Shown piece by piece: positions 1 to 12,359 of a stretch of 64,000 nt of DNA. This DNA is from Hippophae tibetana (Eukaryota; Streptophyta; Magnoliopsida; Rosales; Elaeagnaceae), in the NCBI GenBank assembly GCA_037013495.1, contig CM072801.1, positions 110,677,816 to 110,741,815 of the forward strand. The letters are read 5' to 3'. The notes under the pieces were generated by a model. That model ran no database searches, was not told the DNA's origin, and saw only the letters and a program-made list of their open reading frames with translations. Positions within the stretch are counted from its first letter, which is position 1. Each line of letters begins with the position of its first letter. Both the position numbers and the translations under genes were made by a program.

Positions 1-469
1 TCTTATTCCTTTGAGTTCCAGGGTTCTTAGGTTGTCCGCAAAAGGGATTCACATCGTTTGGGATATAGACTTGGTTGCTGAAAATAGTGTATATATCATC
101 ACATATCTATTTTTGGAATTTTAGGTTTAAATTTTTTTCTACTTTGGAGGTTTTCTCCTCTCTTAATTCACAAATTAAAAAAATAGAAAGAAATTGTGTC
201 CTTAAAGCCTTGTATTTTATTTCAATTTTGTTGACATTGTTTTTCCAATTTGGATTTCATATCTTATTTTTCTTTAAAATATCGTTATCTTTTACTTTTT
301 TTTGTTTTATGTGTTCCACCTTCTTTCTTCTTGACAAAAACAAGGGAGCTAATACAGTTCACAGTGTAAAAACAAAAAGAAGGTATTAATTATGGTTGTA
401 ACTTAAAACTGTTATAACTTTTAATTTGTGCATCGAAATGACTACTATAATATATCAAATCTGAAGCTC

Positions 470-490
470 GGTTCGATGCCTAAAAAGGCA
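470..490 (+). other. B-box-like motif with adjoining 5-bp hairpin (one of five)
   Basis: GGTTCGATGCC fits the general form of an RNA polymerase III B box and is followed at once by a perfect TGCCT/AGGCA stem (477-481 with 486-490) around an AAAA loop. The same 11 bases occur at 3577-3587, 4233-4243, 5544-5554 and 9476-9486. Most other monomers have CGTTTCGATACC here and lack both features. I see no A box upstream at a tRNA-like distance and no tRNA fold, so this may be a chance variant. It is recorded because it is confined to one subfamily. Confidence 0.3.
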
Positions 491-1384
491 CCGTATCAAT
501 AATATATTTCCCCACTTTTGTCAACCCGAATTTCATGTTTCATACTACATAATGATGTCTTAAACTTTGGTCGCACCTTATTTCGTTGTAAACAGTTCTT
601 TCTCTTTAGGATTTCAATTTGTTCATCTTAGCCATATTCTTAGAATTTCAATATTTCTTTTTTCCTTTAAGTTCCAGGGTTCTTAGGTTGTCCGCAAAAG
701 GGATTCGCATCGTTTGGGATATAGACTTGGTTGTTGAAAATAGTGTATCTATCTTCACATATCTATTTTTTGAATTTTAGGTTTAAAATATGTTCTACTT
801 TGGAGGTTTTTTCCTCTCTTAAGTCACAAATTAAAAAAATAGAAAGAAATTGTGTCCTTAGAGTCTTGTCTTTTATTTCAATTTTTTGACATTGTTTTTC
901 CACTTTGGATTTCATATCTTATTTTTCTTTGAAATCTCGTTAACTTTTACTTTTCTTTGTTTTATGTGTTCCACCTTTCTTTCTTCTCTGGAAAAACAAG
1001 AGACTAATACAGTTCACAGGGTAAAAACAAAAAGAAGGTATTAATTGGGGTTGTAACTTAAAACTGTTATAACTTTTAATTTCTGCATCGAAATGACTAC
1101 TATAATATATCAAATCTGAAGCTCGTTTCGATGCCTAAAAACGCACCATAGCAATAGTATATTTCCCACCTTTGTAAACCCGAATTTCATGGTTCATACT
1201 ACATAATGATGTCTTAAACTTTGGTCGCACCTTATTTCGTTGTAATCTGTTCTTGCTCTTTAGGATTTCAATTTGTTCATCTTAGCCATATTCTTAGTAA
1301 TTCAATCTTTCTTATTCCATTGAGTTCCGGGGTACTTAGGTTGTCCAGAAAAGAGATTCGCATCGTTTGTGATCATAGACTTGG

Positions 1385-1873
1385 TTGCTGAAAATTGTGT
1401 ATCCATCTTCACATATCTATTTTTTGAATTTTTGTTTTAAAAATATTTGTGCTTTGAAGGTTTTCTTCTCTCTTAAGTCACAAATTAAAAAAAGGGAAAG
1501 AAATTGTGTCCTTAAAGTCTTGTCTTTTATTTCAATTTTGTTGACATTGTTTTCCACTTTGGATTTCATATCTTATTTTTCTTTAAAATCTCGTTATCTT
1601 TTACTTTACTTTGTTTTAGGTGTTCCACCTTTCTTTCTTCTTGAGAAAAACAAGAGACTAATACAGTTCACATTGTAAAAACAAAACGAAGGTATTAATT
1701 GGGGTTGTAAATTAAAACTGTTAAAACTTTTAATTTCTGCATCGAAATGACTACTAGAATATATCAAATCTAAAGCATATTCTTAGTAATTCAATCTTTC
1801 TTATTCCATTGAGTTCCAGGGTAATTAGGTTGTCCAGAAATGGGATTCGCATCGTTTGGGATCATAGCCTTGG
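1385..1873. repeat. Truncated monomer (489 bp, about 166 bp internal deletion)
   Basis: This copy lacks the stretch that normally runs from GAAGCTCGTTTCGATACC to CATCTTAGC. At about 1772-1778 the left part ending CTAAAG joins directly to CATATTCTTAG. Missing as a result are the CACCGTAGC core, the TTTCCCCAC core, the ATGATGTCTTAAAC region and the CTTTAGGATTTCAATTTG region. Only about one base of homology is visible at the join, which fits end joining or slippage better than exchange between long homologous stretches. It is the only large truncation in the window, and its sequence otherwise resembles the copy at 6458. Confidence 0.9.
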
Positions 1874-3181
1874 TTGCTGATAATAGTGTATCTATCTTCC
1901 CATATCTATTTTTTGAATTTTAGTTTTAAAAATATTTGCGCTTTGAAGGTTTTCTTCTCTCTTATGTCACAAATTGAAAAAAGAGAAAGAAATTGTGTCC
2001 ATAAAGTCTTGTCTTTTATTTCAAGTTTGTTGACATTGTTTTCCTCTTTGGATTTCATATCTTAATTTTCTTTAAAATCTCGTTATCTTTTACTCTACTT
2101 TGTTTTATGTGTTCCACCTTTCTTTCTTCTTGAGAAAAACAAGAGACTAATACAGTTCACATGGTAAAAAAAAAGAGGGTATTAATTAGGGTTGTAAATT
2201 AAAAATGTTATAACTTTTAATTTCTGCATCAAAATAACTACTATAATATATCAAATCTGAAGCTCGTTTCGATACCTAAAAACGCACCGTAGCAATAGTA
2301 TATTTCCCCACTTTTTCCAATCCGAATTTCATAGTTCATACTACATAATGATGTCTTAAACTTTGGTCGCACCTTATTTCGTTGTAAACAGTTCTTGCTC
2401 TTTAGGATTTCAATTTGTTCATCTTAGCCATATTCTTAGAATTTCAATATTTCTTTTTCCTTTAAGTTCCAGGGTTCTTAGGTTGTCCGCAAAAGGGATT
2501 CGCATCGTTTGGGATATAGACTTGGTTGTTGAAAATAGTGTATCTATCTTCACATATCTATTTTTTGAATTTTAGGTTTAAAATATTTTCTACTTTCTAG
2601 GTTTTTTCCTCTCTTAAGTCACAAATTAAAAAAATAGAAAGAAATTGTGTCCTTAGAGTCTTGTCTTTTATTTCAATTTTTTGACATTGTTTTTCCACTT
2701 TGGATTTCATATCTTATTTTTCTTTAAAATCTCGTTATCTTTTACTTTTCTTTGTTTTATGTGTTCCACCTTTCTTTCTGCTCTGGAAAAACAAGAGACT
2801 AATACAGTTCACAGGGTAAAAACAAAAAGAAGGTATTAATTGGGGTTGTAACTTAAAACTGTTATAACTTTTAATTTCTGCATCGAAATAACTATTATAA
2901 TATATCAAATATGAATCTCGTTTCGATACCTAAAAAATGCACCGTAGCAATAGTACATTTCCCCACCTTTGTCAATCCGAATTTCATAGTTCATACTACA
3001 TAATGATGTCTTAAACTTTGGTCACACCTTATTTCGTTGTAATCTGTTCTTGCTCTTTAGGATTTCAATTTGTTCATCTTAGCCATATTCTTAGTAATTC
3101 AATCTTTATTATTCTATTCAGTTCCAGGGTTCTTAGGTTTTCCACAAAAGGAATTCCCATCGTTTGATATCATAACCTTGG

Positions 3182-4492
3182 GTTCTGATAATAGTGTATC
3201 TATGTTCACATATCTATTTTTTGAATTTTAGATTTAAAATATTCTCTGCTTTGAAGGTTTTCTCCTCGACTAAGTCACAAATTAAAAAAATATAAAGAAA
3301 TTGTGTCCTTAAAGCCTTGTCTTTTATTTCAATTTTGTTGACATTGTTTTTCCAATTTGGATTTCATATCTTATTTTTCTTTAAAATATCGTTATCTTTT
3401 ACTTTTCTTTGTTTTATGTCTTCCACCTTCTTTCTTCTTGACAAAAACAAGGGAGCTAATACAGTTCACAGTGTAAAAACAAAAAGAAGGTATTAATTAT
3501 GGTTGTAACTTAAAACTGTTATAACTTTTAATTTGTGCATCGAAATGACTACTATAATATATCAAATCTGAAGCTCGGTTCGATGCCTAAAAAGGCACCG
3601 TATCAATAGTATATTTCTCCACTTTTGTCAACCCGAATTTCATGGTTCATACTACATAATGATGTCTTAAACTTTGGTCACACCTTATTTCGTTGTAATC
3701 TGTTCTTGCTCTTTAGGATTTCAATTTGTTCATCTTAGCCATATTCTTGGTAATTCAATCTTTCTTATTCTATTCAGTTCCAGGGTTCTTAGGTTTTCCA
3801 CAAAAGGAATTCCCATCGTTTGATATCATAACCTTGGGTGCTGATAATAGTGTATCTATGTTCACATATCTATTTTTTGAATTTTAGATTTAAAATATTC
3901 TCTGCTTTGAAGGTTTTCTCCTCGACTAAGTCACAAATTAAAAAAATATAAAGAAATTGTGTCCTTAAAGCCTTGTCTTTTATTTCAATTTTGTTGACAT
4001 TGTTTTTCCAATTTGGATTTCATATCTTATTTTTCTTTAAAATATCGTTATCTTTTACTTTTCTTTGTTTTATGTCTTCCACCTTCTTTCTTCTTGACAA
4101 AAACAAGGGAGCTAATACAGTTCACAGTGTAAAAACAAAAAGAAGGTATTAATTATGGTTGTAACTTAAAACTGTTATAACTTTTAATTTGTGCATCGAA
4201 ATGACTACTATAATATATCAAATCTGAAGCTCGGTTCGATGCCTAAAAAGGCACCGTATCAATAGTATATTTCCCCACTTTTGTCAACCCGAATTTCATG
4301 GTTCATACTACATAATGATGTCTTAAACTTTGGTCGCACCTTATTTCGTTGTAAACAGTTCTTGCTCTTTAGGATTTCAATTTGTTCATCTTAGCCATAT
4401 TCTTAGAATTTCAATATTTCTTTTTCCTTTAAGTTCCAGGGTTCTTAGGTTGTCCGCAAAAGGGATTCGCATCGTTTGGGATATAGACTTGG
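3182..4492. repeat. Near-identical tandem monomer pair (656 + 655 bp)
   Basis: Monomers starting at 3182 and 3838 share several rare variants: TTTTCCACAAAAGGAATTCC, GTTTGATATCATAACC, ATTCTCTGCTTTGAAGG, CTCCTCGACTAAGTC and TATAAAGAAATTG. I see only scattered single-base differences, for example GGTTCTG against GGTGCTG at the landmark. This is the pattern of a recent single-monomer duplication. A more distant relative lies at 14332. Confidence 0.88.
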
Positions 4493-7116
4493 TTGTTGAA
4501 AATAGTGTATCTATCTTCACATATCTATTTTTTGAATTTTAGGTTTAAAATATTTTCTACTTTGGAGGCTTTTTCCTCTCTTAAGTCACAAATTAAAAAA
4601 ATAGAAAGAAATTGTGTCCTTAGAGTCTTGTCTTTTATTTCAATTTTTTGACATTGTTTTTCCACTTTGGATTTCATATCTTATTTTTCTTTAAAATCTC
4701 GTTATCTTTTACTTTTCTTTGTTTTATGTGTTCAACCTTTCTTTCTTCTCTGGAAAAACAAGAGACTAATACAGTTCACTGGGTAAAAACAAAAAGAAGG
4801 TATTAATTGGGGTTGTAACTTAAAACTGTTATAACTTTTAATTTCTGTATCGAAATGACTACTATAATATATCAAATCTGAAGCTCGTTTCGATACCTAA
4901 AAACGCACCGTAGCAATAGTATATTTCCCCACTTTTGTCAACCAAAATTTCATGGTTCATACTACATAATGATGTCTTAAACTTTGGTCGCACCTTATTT
5001 CGTTGTAATCTGTTCTTTCCCTTTAGGATTTTCCATTTGTTCCTCTTAGCCACATTCTTAGTAATTCAATCTTTCTTATTCCATTGAGTTCTAGGGTACT
5101 TAGGTTGTCCAGAAAAGGGATTCGCATCGTTTGGGATCATAGCCTTGGTTGCTGATAATAGTGTATCTATCTTCACATATCTATTTTTTGACTTTTAGAT
5201 TTAAAATATTTTGTGCTTTGAAGGTTTTCTTCTCTCTTAAGTCACAAATTAAAAAAAGAGAAAGAAATTGTGTCCTTAAAGTCTTGTCTTTTATTTCAAT
5301 TTTGTTGACATTGTTTTCTACTATGGATTTCATATCTTATTTTTCTTTAAAATATCATTATCTTTTACTTTTCTTTGTTTTATGTGTTCCACCTTTCTTT
5401 CTTCTTGACAAAAACAAGGGAGCTAATACAGTTCACAGTGTAAAACCAAAAAGAAGGTATTAATTATGGTTGTAACTTAAAACTGTTATAACTTTTAATT
5501 TGTGCAGCGAAATGACTACTATAATATATCAAATCTGAAGCTCGGTTCGATGCCTAAAAAGGCACCGTAGCAATAGTATATTTCCCCACTTTTGTCAACC
5601 CGAATTTCATGGTTCATACTACATAATGATGTCTTAAACTTTGGTCGCACCTTATTTCGTTGTAAACAGTTCTTGCTCTTTAGGATTTCAATTTGTTCAT
5701 CTTAGCCATATTCTTAGAATTTCAATATTTCTTTCTCCTTTAAGTTCCAGGGTTCTTAGGTTGTCCGCAAAAGGGATTCGCATCGTTTGGGATATAGAAT
5801 TGGTTGTTGAAAATAGTGTATCTATCTTCACATATCTATTTTTTGAATTTTAGGTTTAAAATATTTTCTACTTTATAGGTTTTTTCCTCTCTTAAGTCAC
5901 AAATTAAAAAAATAGAAAGAAATTGTGTCCTTAGAGTCTTGTCTTTTATTTCAATTTTTTGACATTGTTTTTCCACTTTGGATTTCATATCTTATTTTTC
6001 TTTAAAATCTCGTTATCTTTTACTTTTCTTTGTTTTATGTGTTCCACCTTTCTTTCTTCTCTAGAAAAACAAGAGACTAATACAGTTCACAGGGTAAAAA
6101 CAAAAAGAAGGTATTAATTGGGGTTGTAACTTAAAATTGTTATAACTTTTAATTTCTGCATCGAAATGACTACTATAATATATCAAATCTGAAGCTCGTT
6201 TCGATGCCTAAAAACGCACCATAGCAATAGTATATTTCCCACCTTTGTAAACCCGAATTTCATGGTTCATACTACATAATGATGTCTTAAACTTTGGTCG
6301 CACCTTATTTCGTTGTAATCTGTTTTTGCTCTTTAGGATTTCAATTTGTTCATCTTAGCCATATTCTTAGTAATTCAATCTTTCTTATTCCATTGAGTTC
6401 CGGGGTACTTAGGTTGTCCAGAAAAGAGATTCGCATCGTTTGTGATCATAGACTTGGTTGCTGAAAATTGTGTATCTATCTTCACATATCTATTTTTTGA
6501 ATTTTTGTTTTTTAAAATATTTGTGCTTTGAAGGTTTTCCTCTCTCTTAAGTCACAAATTAAAAAAAGGGAAATAAATTGTGTCCTTAAAGTCTTTTCTT
6601 TTATTTCAATTTTTTTGACATTGTTTTTCCACTTTGGATTTCATATCTTATTTTTCTTTAAAATATCGTTATCTTTTACTTTTCTTTGTTTTATGTGTTC
6701 CACCTTCTTTCTTCTTTTGACAAAAACAAGAGAGCTAATACAGTTCACAGTGTAAAAACAAAAAGAAGGTATTAATTATGGTTGCAACTTAAAACTGTTA
6801 TAACTTTTAATTTGTGCACCGAAAGGACTACTATAATATATCAAATCTGAAGCTCGTTTCGATACCTAAAAACGCACCGTAGCAATAGTATATTTCCCCA
6901 CCTTTGTCAATCCGAATTTCATGGTTCATACTATATAATGATGTCTTAAACTTTGGTCACACCTTATTTCGTTGTAATCTGTTCTTGCTCTTTAGGATTT
7001 CAATTTGTTCATCTTAGCCATATTCTTAGTAATTCAATACTTCTTATTCCATTGAGTTCCAGGGTACTTAGGTTGTCTAGAAAAGGGATTCGCATCATTT
7101 GGGATCATAGCCTTAG
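4493..7116. repeat. Array block 2: four monomers, related to blocks 1 and 4
   Basis: Landmarks lie at 4493, 5149, 5804 and 6458. The pair 4493-5149 is repeated at 9736-10391, about 5243 bp or eight monomers on; both second members have TTTTTTGACTTTTAGA. The pair 5804-6458 resembles 731-1385, sharing CGGGGTACTTAGG and AAAGAGATTCGCATCG. Copy 6458 also starts the GCACCGAAAGGAC subfamily (about 6816), which recurs near 12058, 13372 (with a CACCCAAAGGAC change) and 14032. Confidence 0.9.
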
Positions 7117-9735
7117 TTGCTGATAATAGTGTATCTATTTTCACATATCTATTTTTTGAATTTTAGGTTTAAACTTTTCTCTGCTTTGGAGGTTTTCTCC
7201 TCTCTTAAGTTACAAATTAAAAAAATAGAAAGAAATTGTGTCCTTAAAGTCTTGTCTTTTATTTCAATTTTGTTGACATTGTTTTTCCACTTTGGATTTC
7301 ATATCTTTTTTTTCTTTAAAATATCGTTATCTTTTACTTTTCTTTGTTTTATGTGTTACACCTTTCTTTCTACTTGAGAAAAACAAGAGAGCTACTACAG
7401 TTCACAGTGTAAAAACAAAAAGAAGGTATTAATTATGGTTGTAACTTAAAACTAGTATAACTTTTAATTTGTGCATCGAAATGACTACTATAATATATCA
7501 AATCGGAAGTTCGTTTCGATGCCTAAAACCGCACCGTAGCAATAGTATATTTCCCCACTTTTGTCAACCCAAATTTCATGGTTCATACTCCATAATGATG
7601 TCTTAAACTTTGGTCGCACCTTATTTCGTTGTAATCTGTTCTTTCCCTTTAGTATTTCCATTTGTTCATCTTAGCCATATTCTTAGTAATTCAAATTTTC
7701 TTATTCCATTGAGTTCCAGGATACTTAGGTTGTCCAGAAAAGGGATTCGCATCATTTGGGATCATAGTCTTGGTTGCTGATAATAGTGTATCTATATTCA
7801 CATATCTATTTTTTGAATTTTAGATTTAAAAAATTTTGTGCTTTGGAGGTTTTCTTATCTCTTAAGTCACAAATTAAAAAAATAGAAAGAAATTGTGTCT
7901 TTAAAGTCTTGTCTTTTATTTCAATTTTGTTGACATTGTTTTTCCACTTTGGATTTCATATCTTACTATTCTTTAAAATCTCGTTATCTTTTACTTTTCT
8001 TTGTTTTATGTGTTCCACCTTTCTTTCATCTTGAGAAAAACAAGAGACTAATACAGTTCACAGTGTAAAAACAAAAAGAATGTATTAATTGGGGTTGTAA
8101 ATTAAAAGTGTTATAACTTTTAATTTGTGCATCAAAATGACTACTATAATATATCAAATCTGAAGCTCGTTTCGATACCTAAAAACGCACCGTAGCAATA
8201 GTATATTTCCCCACCTTTGTCAACCCGAATTTCATGGTTCATACTACATAATGATGTCTTAAACATTGGTCCGACCTTATTTCATTGTAATCTGTTCATG
8301 CTCTTTAGGATTTCAATTTGTTCATCTTAGCCGTATTCTTAGTAATTCAATCTTTCTTATTCCATTGAATTCCAGGTTTCTTAGGTTGTCCGCAAAAGGA
8401 ATTCGCATCGTTTGGTATCATAGCCTTGGGTGCTGATAATAGTGTATCTGTCTTCACATATCTATTTTTTATTTTAGATTTAAAACATTTTGTGCTTTGA
8501 AGGTTTTCTCCTCTCTTAAGTCACAAATTAAAAACAGAGAAAGAAATTGTGTCCTTAAAGTCTTGTCTTTTATATCAATTTTGTTGACATTGTTTTCCAC
8601 TCTGGATTTCATATCTTATTTTTCTTTAAAATATCGTTATCTTTTACTTTTCTTTGTTTTATGTGTTCCGCCTTTCTTTCTTCTTGACAAAAACACGAGA
8701 GCTAATACAAGTCACAGTGTAAAACCAAAAAGAAGGTATTAATTATGGTTGTAACTTAAAACTGTTATAACTTTTAATTTGTGGATCGAAATGACTACTC
8801 TAATAGATCAAATCTGAAGCTTGTTTTGATGCAAAAACCGCACCGTAGCAATAGTATATTTCCCCACTTTTGTCAACCCGAATTTCATGGTTCATACTAC
8901 ATAATGATGTCTTAAACTTTGGTCGCACCTTATTTTGTTGTAAACTGTTCTTGCTCTTTAGGATTTCAATTTGTTCCTCCTAGCCATATTCTTAGAAATT
9001 CAATATTTCTTATTCGTTTGAGTTCCTGGGTTCTTAGGTTGTTCGCAAAAGGGATTCGCATCGTTTGGAAATTGACTTGGTTGCTGAAAATAGTGTATAT
9101 ATCTTCACATATCTATTTTTTGAATTTTAGGTTTAAATATTTTTCTCCTTTGGAGGTTTTCTCCTCTTTTAAGTCACAAATTAAAAAAATAGAAAGAAAT
9201 TGTGTCCTTAAAGTCTTGTCTTTTATTTCAATTTTGTTGACATTGTTTTTCCACTTTGGATTTCATATCTTATTTTTCTTTAAAATCTCGTTATCTTTTA
9301 CTTTTCTTTGTTTTATGTGTTCCACCTTTCTTTCTTCTTGAGAAAAACAAGAGACTAATACAGTTCACAGGATAAAAACAAAAAGAAGGTATTAATTGGG
9401 GTTGTATATTAAAACTGTTATAACTTTTAATTTCTACATAGAAATGACTAGTATAATATATCAAATCTGAAGCTCGGTTCGATGCCTAAAAAGGCACCGT
9501 AGCCATAGTATATTTCCCCACTTTTTTCAACCCGAATTTCATGGTTCATACTACATAATGATGTCTTAAACTTTGGTCGCACCTTATTTCGTTTTAAACA
9601 GTTCTTGCTCTTTAGGATTTCAATTTGTTCATCTTAGCCATATTCTTAGAATTTCAATATTTCTTTTTCCTTTAAGTTCCAGGGTTCTTAGGTTGTCCGC
9701 AAAAGGGATTCGCATCGTTTGGGATATAGACTTGG
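7117..9735. repeat. Array block 3: four-monomer segment 7117-7774-8430-9081
   Basis: Landmarks lie at 7117, 7774, 8430 and 9081. The segment has a shorter relative at 14988-15644-16296: 7117 matches 14988, 7774 matches 15644 and 9081 matches 16296, while 8430 has no full counterpart. Shared rare variants are AATCGGAAGTTCG after 7117 and 14988, and GCTTGTTTTGATGCAAAAAC before 9081 and 16296. Copy 9081 has lost several bases just before the landmark (TTTGGAAATTGACTTGG), which gives its short 651-bp spacing from the preceding landmark. Confidence 0.9.
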
Positions 9736-12359
9736 TTGTTGAAAATAGTGTATCTATCTTCACATATCTATTTTTTGAATTTTAGGTTTAAAATATTTTC
9801 TACTTTGGAGTTTTTTTCCTCTCTTAAGTCACAAATTAAAAAAATAGAAAGAAATTGTGTCCTTAGAGTCTTGTCTTTTATTTCAATTTTTTGACAATGT
9901 TTTTCCACTTTGGATTTCATATCTTATTTTTCTTTAAAATCTCGTTATCTTTTACTTTTCTTTGTTTTATGTGTTCCACCTTTCTTTCTTCTCTGGAAAA
10001 ACAAGAGACTAATACAGTTCACAGGGTAAAAACAAAAAGAAGGTATTAATTGGGGTTGTATAATAAAACTGTTATAACTTTTAATTTCTGCATCGAAATG
10101 ACTACTATAATATATCAAATCTGAAGCTCCTTTCGATACCTAAAAACGCACCGTAGCAATAGTATATTTCCCCACTTTTGTCAACCCAAATTTCATGTTT
10201 CATACTACATAATGATGTCGTAAACTTTGGTCGCACCTTATTTCGTTGTAATCTGTTCTTTCCCTTTAGGATTTCCATTTGTTCATCTTAGCCATATTCT
10301 TAGTAATTCAATCTTTCTTATTCCATTGAGTTCCAAGGTACTTAGGTTTTCCAGAAAAGGGATTCGCATCGTTTGGGATCATAGCCTTGGTTGCTGATAA
10401 TAGTGTATCTATCTTCACATATCTATTTTTTGACTTTTAGATTTAAAAAATTTTGTGCTTTGAAGGTTTTCTTCTCTCTTAAGTCACAAATTAAAAAAAG
10501 AGAAAGAAATTGTGTCCTTAAAGTCTTGTCTTTTATTTCAATTTTGTTGACATTGGTTTCCACTCTGGATTTCATATCTTACTTTTCTTTAAAATATCAT
10601 TATCTTTTACTTTTCTTTGTTTTATGTGTTCCACCTTTCTTTCTTCTTGACAAAAACAAGAGAGCTAATACAGTTCATAGTGTAAAAGCAAAAAAGAAGG
10701 TATTAATTATGGTCGTAACTTAAAACTGTTATAACTTTTAATTTGTGCATCGAAATAACTACTATAATATATCAAATCTGATGCTCGTTTCGATGCCTAA
10801 AAACGCACCATAGCAATAGTATATTTCCCCACTTTTTTCAACGCGAATTTCATGGTTCATACTACATAATGATGTCTTAAACTTTGGTCGCACCTTATTT
10901 CGTTGTAAACTGTTTTTGCTCTTTAGGATTTCAATTTGTTCATCTTAGCAATATTCTTACAAATTCAATATTTCTTATTCCTTTGAGTTCCAGGGTTCTT
11001 AGGTTGTCCGCCAAAGGGATTCGCATCGTTTGGGATATAGACTTGGTTGCTGAAAATAGTGTATATATCATCACATATCTATTTTTTGAATTTTAGGTTT
11101 AAATTTTTTTCTGCTTTGGAGGTTTTCTCCTCTCTTAAGTTACAAATTAAAAAAATAGAAAGAAATTGTGTCCTTAAAGCCTTGTCTTTTATTTCAATTT
11201 TGTTGACATTTTTTTTCCACTTTGGATTTCCTATCTTATTTTTCTTTAAAATGTCGTTATCTTTTACTTTTCTTTGTTTTATGTGTTCCACCTTCTTTCT
11301 TCTTGACAAAAACAAGGGAGCTAATACATTTCACAATGTAAAAACAAAAAGAAGTTATTAATTATGGTTGTATCTTAAAACTGTTATAACTTTTAATTTG
11401 TGCATCGAAATGACTACTATAATATATCAAATCTGTACCTCGTTTTGATACCTAAAACGCACCATAGCAATAGTATATTTCCTCACCTTTGTCAACCCGA
11501 ATTTCATGGTTCATACTACATAATGATGTCTTAAACTTTGGTCGCAATTTATTTCGTTGTAATCTGTTCTTGCCCTTTAGGATTTCAATTTGTTCATCTT
11601 AGCCATATTCTTAGTAATTCAATCTTTCTTATTACATTGAATTCCAGGGTTCTTAGGTTGTCCAGAAAAGGGATTCCCATTGTTTGGGATCATAGCCTTG
11701 GTTGCTGATAATAGGGTATCTATCTTCACATATCTATTTTTTGAATTTTAGATTTAAATTTTTTTGTGCTTTGAAGGTTTTCTTCTATCTTAAGTCACAA
11801 TTTAAAAAAAGAGAAAGAAATTGTGTCCTTAAAGTCTTTTCTTTTATTTCAATTTTGTTGACATTGTTTTTCCACTTTGGATTTCATATCTTATTTTTCT
11901 TTAAAATATCGTTATCTTTTACTTTTCTTTATTTTATGTGTTCCACCTTTTTTCTTCTTTTGACAAAAACAAGAGAGCTAATACAGTTCATAGTGTAAAA
12001 ACAAAAAGAAGGTATTAATTATGGTTGCAACTTAAAACTGTTATACGTTTTAATTTGTGCACCGAAAGGACTACTATAATATATCAAATCTGAAGCTCGT
12101 TTCGATACCTAAAAACGCACTGTTGCAATAGTATATTTCCCCACCTTTGTCAATCCGAATTTCATGGTTCATACTACATAATGATGTCTTAAACTTTGGT
12201 CACACCTTATTTCGTTGTAATCTGTTCTTGCTCTTTAGGATTTCAATTTGTTCATCTTAGCCATATTCTTAGTAATTCAATCTTTCTTATTCTATTCAGT
12301 TCCAGGGTTCTTAGGTTTTCCACAAAAGGAATTTCCATCGTTTGGGATCATAAACTTGG
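9736..12359. repeat. Array block 4: four monomers
   Basis: Landmarks lie at 9736, 10391, 11047 and 11702. The first two repeat 4493-5149 at an eight-monomer distance. Copy 11047 shares the ATATATCATCACATATC variant with the first copy of the window, at 75. Copy 11702 belongs to the subfamily with CTTCTATCTTAAGTC and CTTCTTTTGACAAAAAC, also found at 13016 and 13674. Confidence 0.9.

Larger units (their letters stand above)
1..4492. repeat. Array block 1: mixed subfamilies with a truncated copy and a recent pair
   Basis: Monomer landmarks lie at 75, 731, 1385, 1874, 2526, 3182 and 3838; bases 1-74 are the end of an earlier monomer. Copies 731 and 2526 carry GATATAGACTTGGTTGTTG. Copy 75 carries an ATATATCATCACATATC variant that recurs only at 11047. 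Copies 3182 and 3838 carry GTTTGATATCATAACC and the rare CTCCTCGACTAAGTC. The 489-bp step between 1385 and 1874 marks a truncated copy. Confidence 0.93.

Noticed and set aside
470-490. tRNA gene
   Set aside because: Only a B-box-like word is present. There is no A box, acceptor stem or anticodon arm around it.
8919-9341. Longest open frame, 140 codons
   Set aside because: A loss of a few bases just before the landmark of monomer 9081 fuses two frames that are separate in other copies. It has no conserved counterpart even in its closest relative near 16.1-16.6 kb.
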